Assembly (NCBI RefSeq): GCF_011801145.1 | Contig: NZ_CP046172.1 | Coordinates: 6,758,001-6,822,000, forward strand | From: Nocardia arthritidis | GTDB lineage: Bacteria; Actinomycetota; Actinomycetes; Mycobacteriales; Mycobacteriaceae | Direction: 5' to 3' | DNA: 64,000 bases | Part shown: in pieces, positions 15,184 to 25,067 of the stretch | How the letters are laid out: each line of letters starts with the position of its first letter | Numbering within the stretch: the first letter of the stretch is position 1 | Program-made: the position numbers and the translations under genes | The notes under the pieces: model-generated | What the model saw: the letters and a program-made list of their open reading frames with translations, nothing else | What the model was told of the DNA's origin: nothing | Database searches by the model: none

Positions 15184-17024
15184 TCCGGTGCCTCCCTCCA
15201 GTCAGGCGCGGATCGGTACTCGGACTGTTCCACCGGGTCAATTCCCTTGAGTGCCGGTCGTTTTGCACCGAACGGCTCGATCCCGTGCGAGATGAGACTG
15301 TCGTTGATCGCCGCGCGGTGCTCGGAATCCCACCACCAGATCTTGTTGACGAGGATTGGCTTGTGGTGGGGGAAGCGGATGATCGCTCGTTGTTTCGGTA
15401 GGGCGGCGAGGTCGTCGACGGTGAGGATCTCTTCGGTGCGCCAGCTCAGTGAGCGGCTTCGGCCGCGTGGTCCGGCGGCGATCGATTCGGTGAGGGTGGA
15501 AACATCGTGGCCGCCAATAAGTTTCGAGAGGTCTCCCAAGTATTCGGTGTCGGCGACGTTGCCGCCGTATATCTGCACGCTCTGGTCGAGCATCTCTGCC
15601 ATTGGTCCTGGCCCCCATACACGTTCGCCCTGCTTGCGCGACTGGAGGAAGGTCAGGGGGATGATCCCTCGGCCGCCGAAATGGCTGTATTGAGAGGGTA
15701 ATTCGGGAAGTTTGCAGATGTTCGCGACTTCATCGAGTACGGCAATGAGCGGAATCAGAAGGCGGCCACCGTGTTTTGTTGATTCGGCGACTGCTGCGTC
15801 GAGGACTTGGCCGACCAGTGCCGTCGTCAGGGCGGCTGCGGAGTCGGCGCCCTCCATCGAGAGTGCGTAGAGGGTGTCGCGGCTGGTGACGAACTGGACA
15901 GGGTCGAACACCGGCAGATTGTGTATGTATGTTCCTGGCTCCGTGCGGATGTCACGCCCGCCAGTGAGTACGAAGCGGCGTCGACGAGGCGGCAGCGCCA
16001 TGCGGGCGTAGTCGTCGTCGGACAGCACGTCCAGGAACCGTCGCGCCATATCCAGGAGTCCATCGCGCTGGCGGGGATGGAGGTCGCGTGCCTCGCCGAT
16101 CCGGGCTGCGGCACGAAGTTTGCCTGCGGACTGCAGTATTCGGTCCGCCGTCTCATCGAGAGGGTTGCCGAGCCACTCCAGAACGTGGACCAAGTCGCCG
16201 CCAGCGATCGCGCTGGCCAGCATGTATAGGGCGAGGAGTTCTTTGGCGCCGCCGTCGAAGTAACTGTCGACTCGCGAGTCGATAGGAGTGGATGCCGCGA
16301 CGAAGAAGGATGCCAGTCGGCGAGCGTGTCGGAGTTGCGAGACGTGGGCCAGAGGGTTCCACCAGAATTCGATTCGTTCGGCGCCGGTGACGCCCTGGGG
16401 GTCTGCGAGCCAGGTTCGAGCGCCGTTGCTGCGGCGCGGTAGGTCGGTGTGCGCCCAGACATCGGCTTTGTTGCTTGTTGCGATGCATGGTCCTGGTGCG
16501 TCGAGGATTGCGCGGATCGCGTAGGCGGCGGATTTTCCGGTTCGGGTTCCGGCGATTACCGTGCAGACCATCTCCCAGACGAGGTAGACCGGTCTGTGTC
16601 CAGATATGGTGTACCCCAACAACATTCCGCGGTTACTGCCATCGTGCACCTCCGGTCCGCTGGTTTTGTCGACGCCGATCAGTTCTCGCGGGGATTGCAT
16701 TGTCCGCGCGGCGATGTCGACACCGCAGCCCGTCCGGCTGCTCCACTTTCGCCAGGCTGCTGCAGAACCCACCGCTGCGAGAACAGCGGCGAGTGCGAGC
16801 AGGACCATGGTCGACTCGCGCGGCCACTCGACTGGATCGCCGGATAGCGCTCGATGGACGGGATTCACCGTAATGGGTAAACCGGCTGCCCACTGACCAA
16901 TTGCCAACGCTGCCCAGCTCGCCAAAATCATTGCGGCGCAAATCAAAGCTGCCCACGCGAATGCATCTGCACCCAACGAGGTTCCGGTCTGTCCGCCCGG
17001 GCGGCGCCGACGGATTTCAGTCAT
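15180..17024 (-). CDS. VirD4/TraG-type coupling ATPase
   Basis: 614 residues from ATG 17024, which overlaps the upstream stop by 8 bases; the longer frame to 17126 lies inside the preceding gene. Two N-terminal membrane segments come first (ADAFAWAALICAAMILASWA and MVLLALAAVLAAVGSAAAW). Walker A is CTVIAGTRTGKSAAYAIRAI (about residue 160) and Walker B is LIPLIAVLDEVANI (about 428). The end of the domain has FGGRGIIPLTFLQSRKQGER. This is the inner-membrane ATPase that presents DNA-protein substrate to a type IV secretion channel. It is VirD4-like rather than the FtsK-like TraB of Streptomyces, so it would normally partner a relaxase; none was recognised in the window. Confidence 0.88.
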   Translation of the reverse strand: MTEIRRRRPGGQTGTSLGADAFAWAALICAAMILASWAALAIGQWAAGLPITVNPVHRALSGDPVEWPRESTMVLLALAAVLAAVGSAAAWRKWSSRTGCGVDIAARTMQSPRELIGVDKTSGPEVHDGSNRGMLLGYTISGHRPVYLVWEMVCTVIAGTRTGKSAAYAIRAILDAPGPCIATSNKADVWAHTDLPRRSNGARTWLADPQGVTGAERIEFWWNPLAHVSQLRHARRLASFFVAASTPIDSRVDSYFDGGAKELLALYMLASAIAGGDLVHVLEWLGNPLDETADRILQSAGKLRAAARIGEARDLHPRQRDGLLDMARRFLDVLSDDDYARMALPPRRRRFVLTGGRDIRTEPGTYIHNLPVFDPVQFVTSRDTLYALSMEGADSAAALTTALVGQVLDAAVAESTKHGGRLLIPLIAVLDEVANICKLPELPSQYSHFGGRGIIPLTFLQSRKQGERVWGPGPMAEMLDQSVQIYGGNVADTEYLGDLSKLIGGHDVSTLTESIAAGPRGRSRSLSWRTEEILTVDDLAALPKQRAIIRFPHHKPILVNKIWWWDSEHRAAINDSLISHGIEPFGAKRPALKGIDPVEQSEYRSAPDWREAPE

Positions 17025-17784
17025 CCCCGCACCACTCGTTGAGTGTGGGATCGACGTACGCGGCAGTTTCGCTGAGATCTTCGGCGACCTCGCTTGGTTC
17101 GTCGAAGCGTGCACCAGACAGGGCATCGGGTGTCAGCTCCCCTCCGTCGGGGAATGCTGCCGTCACAAGATCCTCTGTGACATCGACGTCGAGATACGTT
17201 GCGGCGCCGGTGTTCTCGTTGCTGACGCTCACGTTTTGATACTGTTCCGGCTCGACGAGCACCTGCCCCTCGAACTCGTTGCTGGTCTCAGTACGTTCGC
17301 TTGAACGGGAGGTGGATGGCTCCGTGCCAGCCGGATCATCCTTACCGACCGCCGCCTCCTCGTAAGGCGATGTGTCGATGCCCGCATCGCTGAGGTAGCC
17401 GGTCCATTCAGCGTGAGCGGCGGGTTCGAGCCTGCGGACCGCGTCGTACGCGGCCATCCGAGCCTCGCCAGCGCGCCGCTCCAACTGCGCCAGCTGCTGA
17501 CGCAGTTGCGGCACCTCAAGCACATCCTGATGCTTTTGTAATTCCCGGCGTAGGCGCAGAGCCTCCAACCGCCGCTGTTGTTTTCGATCCTGCGCTCGCT
17601 CGCGAAACTCCAGTTGTCGTGCTTGCCGTTCCCGGCCCTGTTCGGCTCGGTCGGCTGCACGAACGGCCGCTTCGACCGCGACCTGGTGGAGCTGCGCGAG
17701 CGCCGTCAACGCCTGAAGCAGTTTGGACGCGGCGGTTCCGCTCTCGCGAACAGCATCGTCGACTTCGCCCGACATCGCGGTCAC
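17017..17784 (-). CDS. Coiled-coil protein between the giant protein and the coupling ATPase
   Basis: 255 residues. Residues about 20-110 form a long charged helix: LHQVAVEAAVRAADRAEQGR, RERAQDRKQQRRLEALRLRR and QLRQQLAQLERRAGEARMAA, with heptad-like leucine spacing. The second half is acidic and probably disordered (DDPAGTEPSTSRSSERTETS; EDLSETAAYVDPTLNEWCGD). No membrane segment or enzyme motif is seen. Only 3 bases separate it from the giant gene upstream, and it overlaps the coupling ATPase downstream. A linking or chaperone role between those two proteins is an inference from order alone. ATG 17784 or the second Met (MSGEVDD) could be the start. Confidence 0.65.
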   Translation of the reverse strand: MTAMSGEVDDAVRESGTAASKLLQALTALAQLHQVAVEAAVRAADRAEQGRERQARQLEFRERAQDRKQQRRLEALRLRRELQKHQDVLEVPQLRQQLAQLERRAGEARMAAYDAVRRLEPAAHAEWTGYLSDAGIDTSPYEEAAVGKDDPAGTEPSTSRSSERTETSNEFEGQVLVEPEQYQNVSVSNENTGAATYLDVDVTEDLVTAAFPDGGELTPDALSGARFDEPSEVAEDLSETAAYVDPTLNEWCGDD

Positions 17785-17787
17785 CTC

Positions 17788-20700
17788 CTACAGGCTTGGG
17801 CCGGTGTCGCAACCGGGGTCGGCATCCTTGGATGCTTCGTTGGACGTGGCTATCCAGTCGGCTCGGAGGCTCACACCGCCCGATGGTTCGGTCATCTGTA
17901 TCAGGGAATTCGGCGGTCCTGTCGCCTCCGCCGAAGCCGGCAAGGGGCCGCTCCGTCCAACCTCCGGGTTCGGAGATCTTCCGCTTTCAGCTGCCCCACC
18001 ATGTACAGCAGGTCGAACTGCGGGCTCAGAAGATATTGCGCGACAGTATGTTTCATGCGCGGCCTGCTTCGCGGCCACCCGCACCGCATCCACGGCCGCA
18101 GATCGGTTCGCCGCCAACTCTCGATACGTCTCGATTGCAGTCATCCCGGTCTGAGTGAAAGCCGCTCGCGCGCTCAGGGCGTCCAGACCATGTTGAGTGT
18201 CGTCGATCGCCATCAGCAGTTCCCGGACGCGTGGATCCGCACCAGTGGTTGCTATGTCGAGATCAACGCGGCTGCGCCGCAGATCGCCGTACCACCACCG
18301 ATAGTCGACGTTGCGACGTTCCCGCGCGGCATGCGCCTGGTGAACGGCCGATTCGGCGGCAGTCGCTTCTACGAAACCCCGGCTACGCGTGCGTATATAA
18401 CGCTCCACGGTTTCTTCCGCGAATTGGAAGTGCTGTCGTTCGAGTGACTCGGCACCACGGATCAGAGCATCGTGTCGGGCATCGAGTTGTGCTGAATTCC
18501 AACCGGTTACGTAGATCGCCGGGGGCAGGATGTCCGGCGATTCGTAGCCGTGCCAGCGTAAAGACCGGACAATCGCCTCCCTATCGCGTTGTTCGGCGAC
18601 GGCGAGTACATGCTGGCTGCCGTGCCGTCCGCCGTCCTCCCTTATCACGATCTCTTCTGGGTCGTCGACGTACTGCTCGCAGATCCCCAGGATCGGCGCG
18701 AGCACTGGCAGAACTTGCCCCGCTGGCCGACTCGTCAGGTCGGCATGGCTCATGGTGAAGTCTCTGTCCACCGTGGCAGCCTGGAGCGCCTTAAGGTGAT
18801 CGAGCTGGGCCTGATACTCGGATAGTTCGCTGCGGACCCAGTCGGGTATTTCGACGGCTCGGCAGTCATGTCCGTGTGCCGTCGGTGCGGTCAGATGTTC
18901 GCAGACGTCACGGACGTCGGAGACAGCTCGGTCGAAGTGCAGCTCCTCCGATACTCGTAGCCCGGTTTCGGATACCCGACCGCGTTGTGTCACAGCCCAT
19001 TTGCCGTAATCACGGCCGACTGTGACGAGTATCTGTGGCTCCTGAGGGTCATAGAAGTGGACGGTGAAGATGTCCAGCAGTGCGGTCCAGTACTCATGTT
19101 CGAGCACCGCTGAAGGGACAACGGCCAACGTCGCCTCTGCCCGCAGTCTGTCCGCGATCGGCTTGACGGCGCCATCCCCATCAGATTCGAATAAGTCGGA
19201 GTTGTAAGTCAGTCCATCGGCAACCGAACTGGCCGATTCCGGTTGGCGCAGCGATCCTCGTGCGGCAGTCCGGCCGGCATCGATGCCCCGGTTCGCCGCA
19301 GTCTCGATGACGTTCTCGCTCACGCCGAGTACCCGAGCGGTGTCCTCGAGATCCCGTAGGTGTTCGAGCAGTCCCGGTGCTTCCAACCGGGCGAATTCGC
19401 GAGCGGTGTCGTATATCGCGGTGAGCGCCTGATTCCGCTCGCGATGTGTTCGGGCGGAACTCAGCTGCTCCCAATCGGTCACCGCAAGATCGGATTCGAT
19501 TTGGAATGTTCGCTTGCGCTGCTCGTCGGCCGCCGCCCCGAACCTGCTGGTGTCCACCGCTTCTCGGATCTGCTGGCGCAGGTCATCCAAGTGGATAAGG
19601 AGATAGAGTCGCAATCCGGCCAGTCGATCGTCGGCCAGTCGGACCGCGGTGGACTCGTAATCCGTGAATAGGGCTGTGAGACTGTGGTTCTCACCCATCC
19701 GAACGTCCAGAGCTTCATTCAACAAGTCCAGTCGCTGGGCTACCTCCTGCCCACTTCCTTTTATATCTGACAGCGGCAGGTCGGCGTTGCCGATCGGATT
19801 AGCACGGTTCACCTCTGCGCAGATGATCACGGTTGACGTCTCGTCGATGTTGTCGCGCAACCACTTACGGGCATCACGATCGCAGAGGAATGCTTCGACA
19901 CGTTCGACGGTTACGTCGCCTCGTTCATCGAGTTCAGCGATGCGGGCCCGATATGGCAGGGCACCGTCCCGGTCCGGAGTGGCCGCGGCGTCGCGGGCCG
20001 CACGGCTCAATGTGTCGAGTTCGTCCTGGATAGCTCCAAGCCGTGCACGTGCGTATTCGGGCACCTCGATCGGGTCCAGATGCTCACCGCTGCGGCCGAA
20101 TTCAGCACTGTATGGCGCTCCGATCTCCAGGTCGCTGAGCAATTCGGCCACACGCGCTGCATGGCCTTCGGCTACCGAGCCGACTCGGCGCTCACCACCA
20201 GGGACAGTGGCGTTGCGCCGATACTCGTAAACCGCCCATTCACCGTGGTGCAAGACGACTTCGAGTACACGATCGCTATCCGCTGGATCGGTGAACCGCA
20301 CGCGTTCACCAGCATTTCGCGCGGCTTCGAATCGCGCCTGTGCCACCTCAGCCGGATCGGTCGACGTCTCGCAGGTTTCTGCACGGCGGCCGTCTGTCGG
20401 CAGGACATCTGGAGCCAATCTCGCCAGTCGGGCAATGCGTTCGTCGAAGTAGTTGAGATGGTCGCGGATTCGGTTCGGCACCGGAACCGGGGGCCAGCGG
20501 CGTATCCCGCTCGCCTCCTCCGAGAGGACACCCCGCGACAGATCGCCCATCAGGTCACCGGCACGCCGGTAGCGCGTTGTCGTTCCGACGATCTGATAGC
20601 CCTCATCGTCACGAATGCCGTCGAAGGCCGCCCACCCGCCAGCAGCCCATCCGATCGTGACGATTCGCTCGGGCTGACGGGTATCGGCAAATTCCATATC

Positions 20701-23424
20701 CCAGGGCCGATTGCACAGCAGAGCCAGTTCTGCTGCGGCATTTTCCACGTCGAGAACGACAGAATCAGGGACCGGTTCGGCGAATCCTCGGCGCTTGATG
20801 GCTTCGATGTGGTGGGGCCGAACACCAGCCGCGAGGGCCGCCTGTTCGGCCTGCCAGTAACGCTGTTGGATCCTCCTCGGTGCCTCGGCGAGGCTGCGCC
20901 GCGTCACGGTGCTGGCGGCGGCATGGCACACGGCCTCTACTTCAGCCAACCTTTCGGCCTGCTCCGCCGTTAAGTCGATTTCGCCGATGACCTTGGCGAA
21001 CTCATCGAAATGTGTTTGCGCCCAGCTCGATTCGTTCATCAGCCGGTCGACCCGAATGCTGATCTCATTACGGATACCGGAGGCGTCGCCGAGGACACGA
21101 GCTAGTTCTGTGCGCAATGCCAGCAAAGTGTCTTCTGTCTCGGCGAGATCAGGATCTCCCACGCGCAGAACCGAGCCTTCCGCGCGGTCGATGGCGCTCT
21201 CCACGACCTCGACGTAGTCGGCGACGGCCGGAGCCAAAACCGCTGTCTCCAAGGAGATTACGCTCGGCAGGAACTTCAGGGCCCCGCGATTCTCAGCGGG
21301 CTGGTTCAGATAGCGGATGTAATGGTCCGGCGTGCGTCCATCAATAATTTCTTGCAGGTCGCCGTCGCCCAAGCGGGAAACGGTACGCAAGCGAGCTTCG
21401 TAGGGACCGTTGTGCTGCTCAGCCAACGTCATCAACCATGCATGCGCACTCTGTTTATCGGCGAACCGGGCCGTGAGCGGAACCTGTAACAGCTCCGGCA
21501 GATCGGGAGCCACCGCCTGAGCGAACGCCACAGCATGACCAGGCGGAGCGAAATCCGGTTCCTCGGAATTAATTTCGACCGTTGCAGTCCAGTAAGCGCA
21601 CCGCACAATGGATTCGATCGCCGCGGCCTCAAGGCCTTCGGTGGCCGCTTCGGCCCGCAACGCCCGATAGCGATCTGTCAGCGCGTCGATATCGGCTCTT
21701 TCATCTGGGTAGTCGTGGGCATGTAGTCCCTGACGAGATGCGTGGATCGTCAGTTCGACCGCCGCCAGCGCCAGTTGCTCGCCCACGTCATCGACTGGCG
21801 GCACCTCGGTGCCGAGCTCGGTCAGCATCCGCTCCCAATGTGCGCGCGCAAGGTCACCGCGGGGCACGACCTTTGCAATCTGCTGCGCGACCCATGCGTC
21901 CTCACCGACCAGATTAGGTGCCGTCAACATGGAAAGGATCTGCTCGCGTATGGCATTTAGCTCGGCGTCGAATTCCTCGATGACCTCGAACGATCCGGTT
22001 TCGGCCAATTCGATGAGGCGCCAGGCGTACTTGGTGGTCAGTCCATGCAGCAATGCCGTATCGAGCGGCTGATGATCGGTGAAGCCAGCATTGGAATGCC
22101 GTATATCTAGCCGGAACGGCCCGTCCTCGGAGAACGCGGGAGTCGCGTGCGCGATATCGACGGGTCCGATGCCCAATTCGAGTGCCGCTGTAAACTTGGC
22201 CGCCATCTGCTCGACGAGATACTCTGCGATCGGATCCAGCGCAGGGCCACGTGGCCCATAACTACGGAGCTCGGCGGCAGCCTGGTCGAGCGCTTCGATG
22301 GCCTCACGCTGATCGGCATCCAATGCGAGCGGCTGCTCCGCGCTGTCGCTGATCCACTTCTGGCGGGTAGCCGTCACCCGCACCAAGGCCCGGGTGAGAT
22401 CGACAGAGCTTTCGTAGTCGGACAGCGTGCCGATGGCGTCACTGGACAGTTGGATCGGCGGGTAGGTGTCCACCTCGACGCCCAGCTTGGTCAGTGCAGG
22501 GCCTGATTCGAGAGCATCGGTCAGGCCGGAGAGCCTTTCCGCCGCAGCGAGATCACCCAGATAGATCCGCTCACCGGTCACCGGGTCGCGAGCGACTGCG
22601 GCGGCGCGCCAACCGTTTTGGCCACCTGCAACTTCCACCAGCTGGCCATCACGCGTAGGCACTATTACCGATACGCCGGTGTCCAGTAGCTCACTGAGCT
22701 GTCTGCGGTAGCGGAACGCCAAGTCGATGTCGTCATGCCCGCGAGCTCGGTCAGTCGCCTGTCCTTCGCCGGATGTTGCCGAATCATCTACTTCTGCAAT
22801 GGGATTCAATACCGCGAAGTAGCCCTCGCACTTCAGCACGTTCAGCACGCGCTCAGCAGCGGCGGCAGTATCGCGTGGATCGCCACTACCAGAACCGTCG
22901 CGCATCCGGCCGATCCGATCGTCAATGGTGGTCAGATGGTCCAGAACATCAATGTGCCGACTGATCGCAGCATGGTTGCCGAACTCGGCGATGGCGACGC
23001 GAAGTTGGCCGGTCCGCACCCACGCCTCGAATGCGAAACCGCAGCTCGGGTCTACCGCGAATGCGCGAGCCCAGGCGTAGTCCAGACAAAGTTGCTTCAG
23101 GGCAGCGGCGTCAGCCATCACACTGCCTGTGAATTGCGGCTCGGTGTCGACCGCCACGGCGAGTAGGTGTAGGTCATTGCGGACGATCGACCGTGCAGCG
23201 TCCGTCTCGCGATACAGCACCCGCATTCGGCCGGAATGAGGGTCGAACGCGCTCAGCGAAGCGTCGATCTGCCCGGATCCATTGCGTACCTTATCCATTA
23301 ACCACAGCCGCGCGCTGCGCTCGCAGTCGAACCACGCTCGGGTGGGGTACTGCTCATCGTGTTCGCGATAGGCAGCATGGTAGGGCGTCGGTAGCGACTC
23401 TGCGGAGACATTTCTCGTGTTCAT
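17788..23424 (-). CDS. 1878-residue protein of unknown function with four diverged repeat modules
   Basis: Largest gene of the window. There is no signal peptide, membrane segment, Walker motif, HUH relaxase motif or metal-site pattern that I can see. The chain is acidic, mostly helical and very charged. Four copies of a module of about 85 residues occur near 252-341, 916-998, 1050-1138 and 1461-1548. Each has a beta hairpin with a G-W-A core (GGQNGWRAAAVARD; GWAAGGWAAFDGIRDDEGYQ; VVLHHGEWAVYEYRR; VTVGRDYGKWAVTQRGRV) and a later P-x-x-x-R-x-x-L helix (VPNRIRDHLNYFDERIARL; EVPEYARARLGAIQDELDTL; EIPDWVRSELSEYQAQLDHL). The last 80 residues are Pro/Gly/Ser-rich and look disordered. The gene lies just upstream of the coiled-coil and coupling-ATPase genes, where MobF-type relaxases of similar size are often encoded. 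Confidence 0.75.
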   Translation of the reverse strand: MNTRNVSAESLPTPYHAAYREHDEQYPTRAWFDCERSARLWLMDKVRNGSGQIDASLSAFDPHSGRMRVLYRETDAARSIVRNDLHLLAVAVDTEPQFTGSVMADAAALKQLCLDYAWARAFAVDPSCGFAFEAWVRTGQLRVAIAEFGNHAAISRHIDVLDHLTTIDDRIGRMRDGSGSGDPRDTAAAAERVLNVLKCEGYFAVLNPIAEVDDSATSGEGQATDRARGHDDIDLAFRYRRQLSELLDTGVSVIVPTRDGQLVEVAGGQNGWRAAAVARDPVTGERIYLGDLAAAERLSGLTDALESGPALTKLGVEVDTYPPIQLSSDAIGTLSDYESSVDLTRALVRVTATRQKWISDSAEQPLALDADQREAIEALDQAAAELRSYGPRGPALDPIAEYLVEQMAAKFTAALELGIGPVDIAHATPAFSEDGPFRLDIRHSNAGFTDHQPLDTALLHGLTTKYAWRLIELAETGSFEVIEEFDAELNAIREQILSMLTAPNLVGEDAWVAQQIAKVVPRGDLARAHWERMLTELGTEVPPVDDVGEQLALAAVELTIHASRQGLHAHDYPDERADIDALTDRYRALRAEAATEGLEAAAIESIVRCAYWTATVEINSEEPDFAPPGHAVAFAQAVAPDLPELLQVPLTARFADKQSAHAWLMTLAEQHNGPYEARLRTVSRLGDGDLQEIIDGRTPDHYIRYLNQPAENRGALKFLPSVISLETAVLAPAVADYVEVVESAIDRAEGSVLRVGDPDLAETEDTLLALRTELARVLGDASGIRNEISIRVDRLMNESSWAQTHFDEFAKVIGEIDLTAEQAERLAEVEAVCHAAASTVTRRSLAEAPRRIQQRYWQAEQAALAAGVRPHHIEAIKRRGFAEPVPDSVVLDVENAAAELALLCNRPWDMEFADTRQPERIVTIGWAAGGWAAFDGIRDDEGYQIVGTTTRYRRAGDLMGDLSRGVLSEEASGIRRWPPVPVPNRIRDHLNYFDERIARLARLAPDVLPTDGRRAETCETSTDPAEVAQARFEAARNAGERVRFTDPADSDRVLEVVLHHGEWAVYEYRRNATVPGGERRVGSVAEGHAARVAELLSDLEIGAPYSAEFGRSGEHLDPIEVPEYARARLGAIQDELDTLSRAARDAAATPDRDGALPYRARIAELDERGDVTVERVEAFLCDRDARKWLRDNIDETSTVIICAEVNRANPIGNADLPLSDIKGSGQEVAQRLDLLNEALDVRMGENHSLTALFTDYESTAVRLADDRLAGLRLYLLIHLDDLRQQIREAVDTSRFGAAADEQRKRTFQIESDLAVTDWEQLSSARTHRERNQALTAIYDTAREFARLEAPGLLEHLRDLEDTARVLGVSENVIETAANRGIDAGRTAARGSLRQPESASSVADGLTYNSDLFESDGDGAVKPIADRLRAEATLAVVPSAVLEHEYWTALLDIFTVHFYDPQEPQILVTVGRDYGKWAVTQRGRVSETGLRVSEELHFDRAVSDVRDVCEHLTAPTAHGHDCRAVEIPDWVRSELSEYQAQLDHLKALQAATVDRDFTMSHADLTSRPAGQVLPVLAPILGICEQYVDDPEEIVIREDGGRHGSQHVLAVAEQRDREAIVRSLRWHGYESPDILPPAIYVTGWNSAQLDARHDALIRGAESLERQHFQFAEETVERYIRTRSRGFVEATAAESAVHQAHAARERRNVDYRWWYGDLRRSRVDLDIATTGADPRVRELLMAIDDTQHGLDALSARAAFTQTGMTAIETYRELAANRSAAVDAVRVAAKQAAHETYCRAISSEPAVRPAVHGGAAESGRSPNPEVGRSGPLPASAEATGPPNSLIQMTEPSGGVSLRADWIATSNEASKDADPGCDTGPSL

Positions 23425-23426
23425 GA

Positions 23427-23504
23427 TTACTGCCCGCCGTCGTCGCGAAGGATGTGGCGGCCGAGCACCCGGTATTCGGTGGTGCTCTTGTAAGTGGCGT
23501 TCAT
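23427..23504 (-). CDS. 25-residue ORF coupled to the giant gene
   Basis: ATG 23504 is preceded by GTGAGGTCATT and opens MNATYKSTTEYRVLGRHILR then DDGGQ and a TAA, two bases before the ATG of the 1878-residue gene. It could be a leader whose translation opens the giant gene's start, or simply part of the intergenic stretch. The good ribosome-binding site and the tight junction favour translation. No function can be given. Confidence 0.4.
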   Translation of the reverse strand: MNATYKSTTEYRVLGRHILRDDGGQ

Positions 23505-23552
23505 AATGACCTCACTCTCTGAAAGGATTTGTGGCTGTTTGCTTCTCGCGGC

Positions 23553-25067
23553 TCAGGTGATGCGCCTCGCTCGCGCACCGGACGAAACCGGGCCTTCCTT
23601 GACGTACTCGCCAGGCTGCGGCGCTTCGATCTCCTGTCCGCTTCCGGCGGCGATCGCAACGTGTCCTGGGCCCGCGGGCCCGAAGTTGCTGAACAGCAGA
23701 TCGCCCGGACGGGCGTGATCGAGGGGAACCTCGGCACCGACTTCCCACTGCTGCTCCGATGTGCGGGGCAGGGTACGACCGGTCGCCGCGAATACGGCCG
23801 CAGAGGTGAATCCAGAGCAATCGAAGCCGCCGTTGCTTGGCCCGCCCGGTCCGCCGCCGCCCCAGACGTATGGCGTGCCGATCCATTGACGCGCTGCTGC
23901 GACGATCTGTAGACCGACATCAGTGCGACCATCAGGCACGAATTCGCCTGAGCCGCCCGGTATTCGGAAATTCGGCTCGGTGGCGAGTATGCGGCTGACG
24001 TACGCCTGTGTCTCTGCGTAGGGCGGGATTCCCTCGTAGGCAAGCACTTTGTCGGCGCCAGCGTTGTAGGCAGCGAGCGCGAGGGCCGGGACGTCGCCGT
24101 GAACACGACCGGACGCATTCCACTGCTCGGCTTGCGAGGCGAGGTAGCACATATAACGTGCCTGCCCAACGATAGCGTCGCCGTCGTCCCACACCGATGT
24201 GGCACCGTTGCCGTCAGCGTCAATCACGAACGGTTGCCCGTCGAGCGGATCGATGGCTTTCGCGGTGCCGGGCAGGAATTGCGCGAGCCCTTGAGCCCCG
24301 GCGGGAGAAGTCAGGTCGCGGACGAAACCGCTCTCTTGTTGGACTTGTGCGGCGAGCAGCGACGCGCTGATCTGTGGACAGAGCGATCCGCCACGACGGA
24401 ACCACTGCTCGAGTTCCGGAGGCACCTTTCCTGGGGCCAGGCTGGCACCGGGTGTACCAAACCCATTCGTGCACAGTTGATCTCGCGAAATGCCAGGGGT
24501 GACAACCCCCGCCAGCCAGGGTATCGGGTCGATGGGACTACCGCCCTCCAACCGGCCACCGGGAACGACCTCGAAATGCAGATGCGGTCCGGTCGATTCA
24601 CCAGCTGAGCCCACGTCCGCAATGTGCTGACCAGCTGTAACCTGATCGCCGACCCGGACATGCACCCCGTCGTCGAACATGTGCCCGTACACCGTGGAGA
24701 ACCGTCGGCCTTGTTCATCGACGGAGTCGACGACGATCCAATTCCCGAATCCGGATGCAGGTCCCGCGGCGACTACTCGGCCCGCCGCCGCAGCGAGAAT
24801 GGGAGTGCCGGCCGGAGCTGCGAAATCGACGCCCTTGTGTGCGCCACCGCGGGCGCCGAAGACGTCGGAGACGGTGAACGAGCCGCCCAAAGGATGCGTC
24901 CGATTCGCCGACGGCGCCGGCAGCGATACGGCAGCTTCGGCATGCCCAATCATCTCGGCTCCAGGCGCGCAACCAGAGTCGCTGCTAGGTGCGATCACCA
25001 GCGCGACGAGCAGCACCATCCCGGCCGTCGAGCCGAGTCCAGCGGTTGCCACCATGCTGGTACTCAT
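23553..25067 (-). CDS. Exported cell-wall hydrolase: M23 peptidase, lytic transglycosylase and NlpC/P60 domains
   Basis: 504 residues from ATG 25067 (ATGA overlap with the VirB4-like stop). The N-terminal anchor or signal is TAGLGSTAGMVLLVALVIAP. The M23 domain has metal-site HKGVDF (about 77) and TGPHLHFE (about 164). The lytic transglycosylase domain follows, with catalytic Glu in AAQVQQESGFVRDLTSPAGA (about 244) and LALAAYNAGADKVLAYEGIP. The C-terminal NlpC/P60 domain has Cys in NGGFDCSGFTSAAVFAATGR (about 417) and His in GPGHVAIAAGSGQE (about 470). It can thus cut stem peptides and glycan strands, opening the wall for the secretion channel. The three-domain architecture is typical of Gram-positive conjugative systems (VirB1-like role). 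Confidence 0.9.
   Translation of the reverse strand: MSTSMVATAGLGSTAGMVLLVALVIAPSSDSGCAPGAEMIGHAEAAVSLPAPSANRTHPLGGSFTVSDVFGARGGAHKGVDFAAPAGTPILAAAAGRVVAAGPASGFGNWIVVDSVDEQGRRFSTVYGHMFDDGVHVRVGDQVTAGQHIADVGSAGESTGPHLHFEVVPGGRLEGGSPIDPIPWLAGVVTPGISRDQLCTNGFGTPGASLAPGKVPPELEQWFRRGGSLCPQISASLLAAQVQQESGFVRDLTSPAGAQGLAQFLPGTAKAIDPLDGQPFVIDADGNGATSVWDDGDAIVGQARYMCYLASQAEQWNASGRVHGDVPALALAAYNAGADKVLAYEGIPPYAETQAYVSRILATEPNFRIPGGSGEFVPDGRTDVGLQIVAAARQWIGTPYVWGGGGPGGPSNGGFDCSGFTSAAVFAATGRTLPRTSEQQWEVGAEVPLDHARPGDLLFSNFGPAGPGHVAIAAGSGQEIEAPQPGEYVKEGPVSSGARARRIT

Noticed and set aside
14539..15693. 384-codon plus-strand frame crossing three minus-strand genes
   Set aside because: It spans the junctions of well-supported genes (DUF4913, coupling ATPase) and has shadow-like composition.
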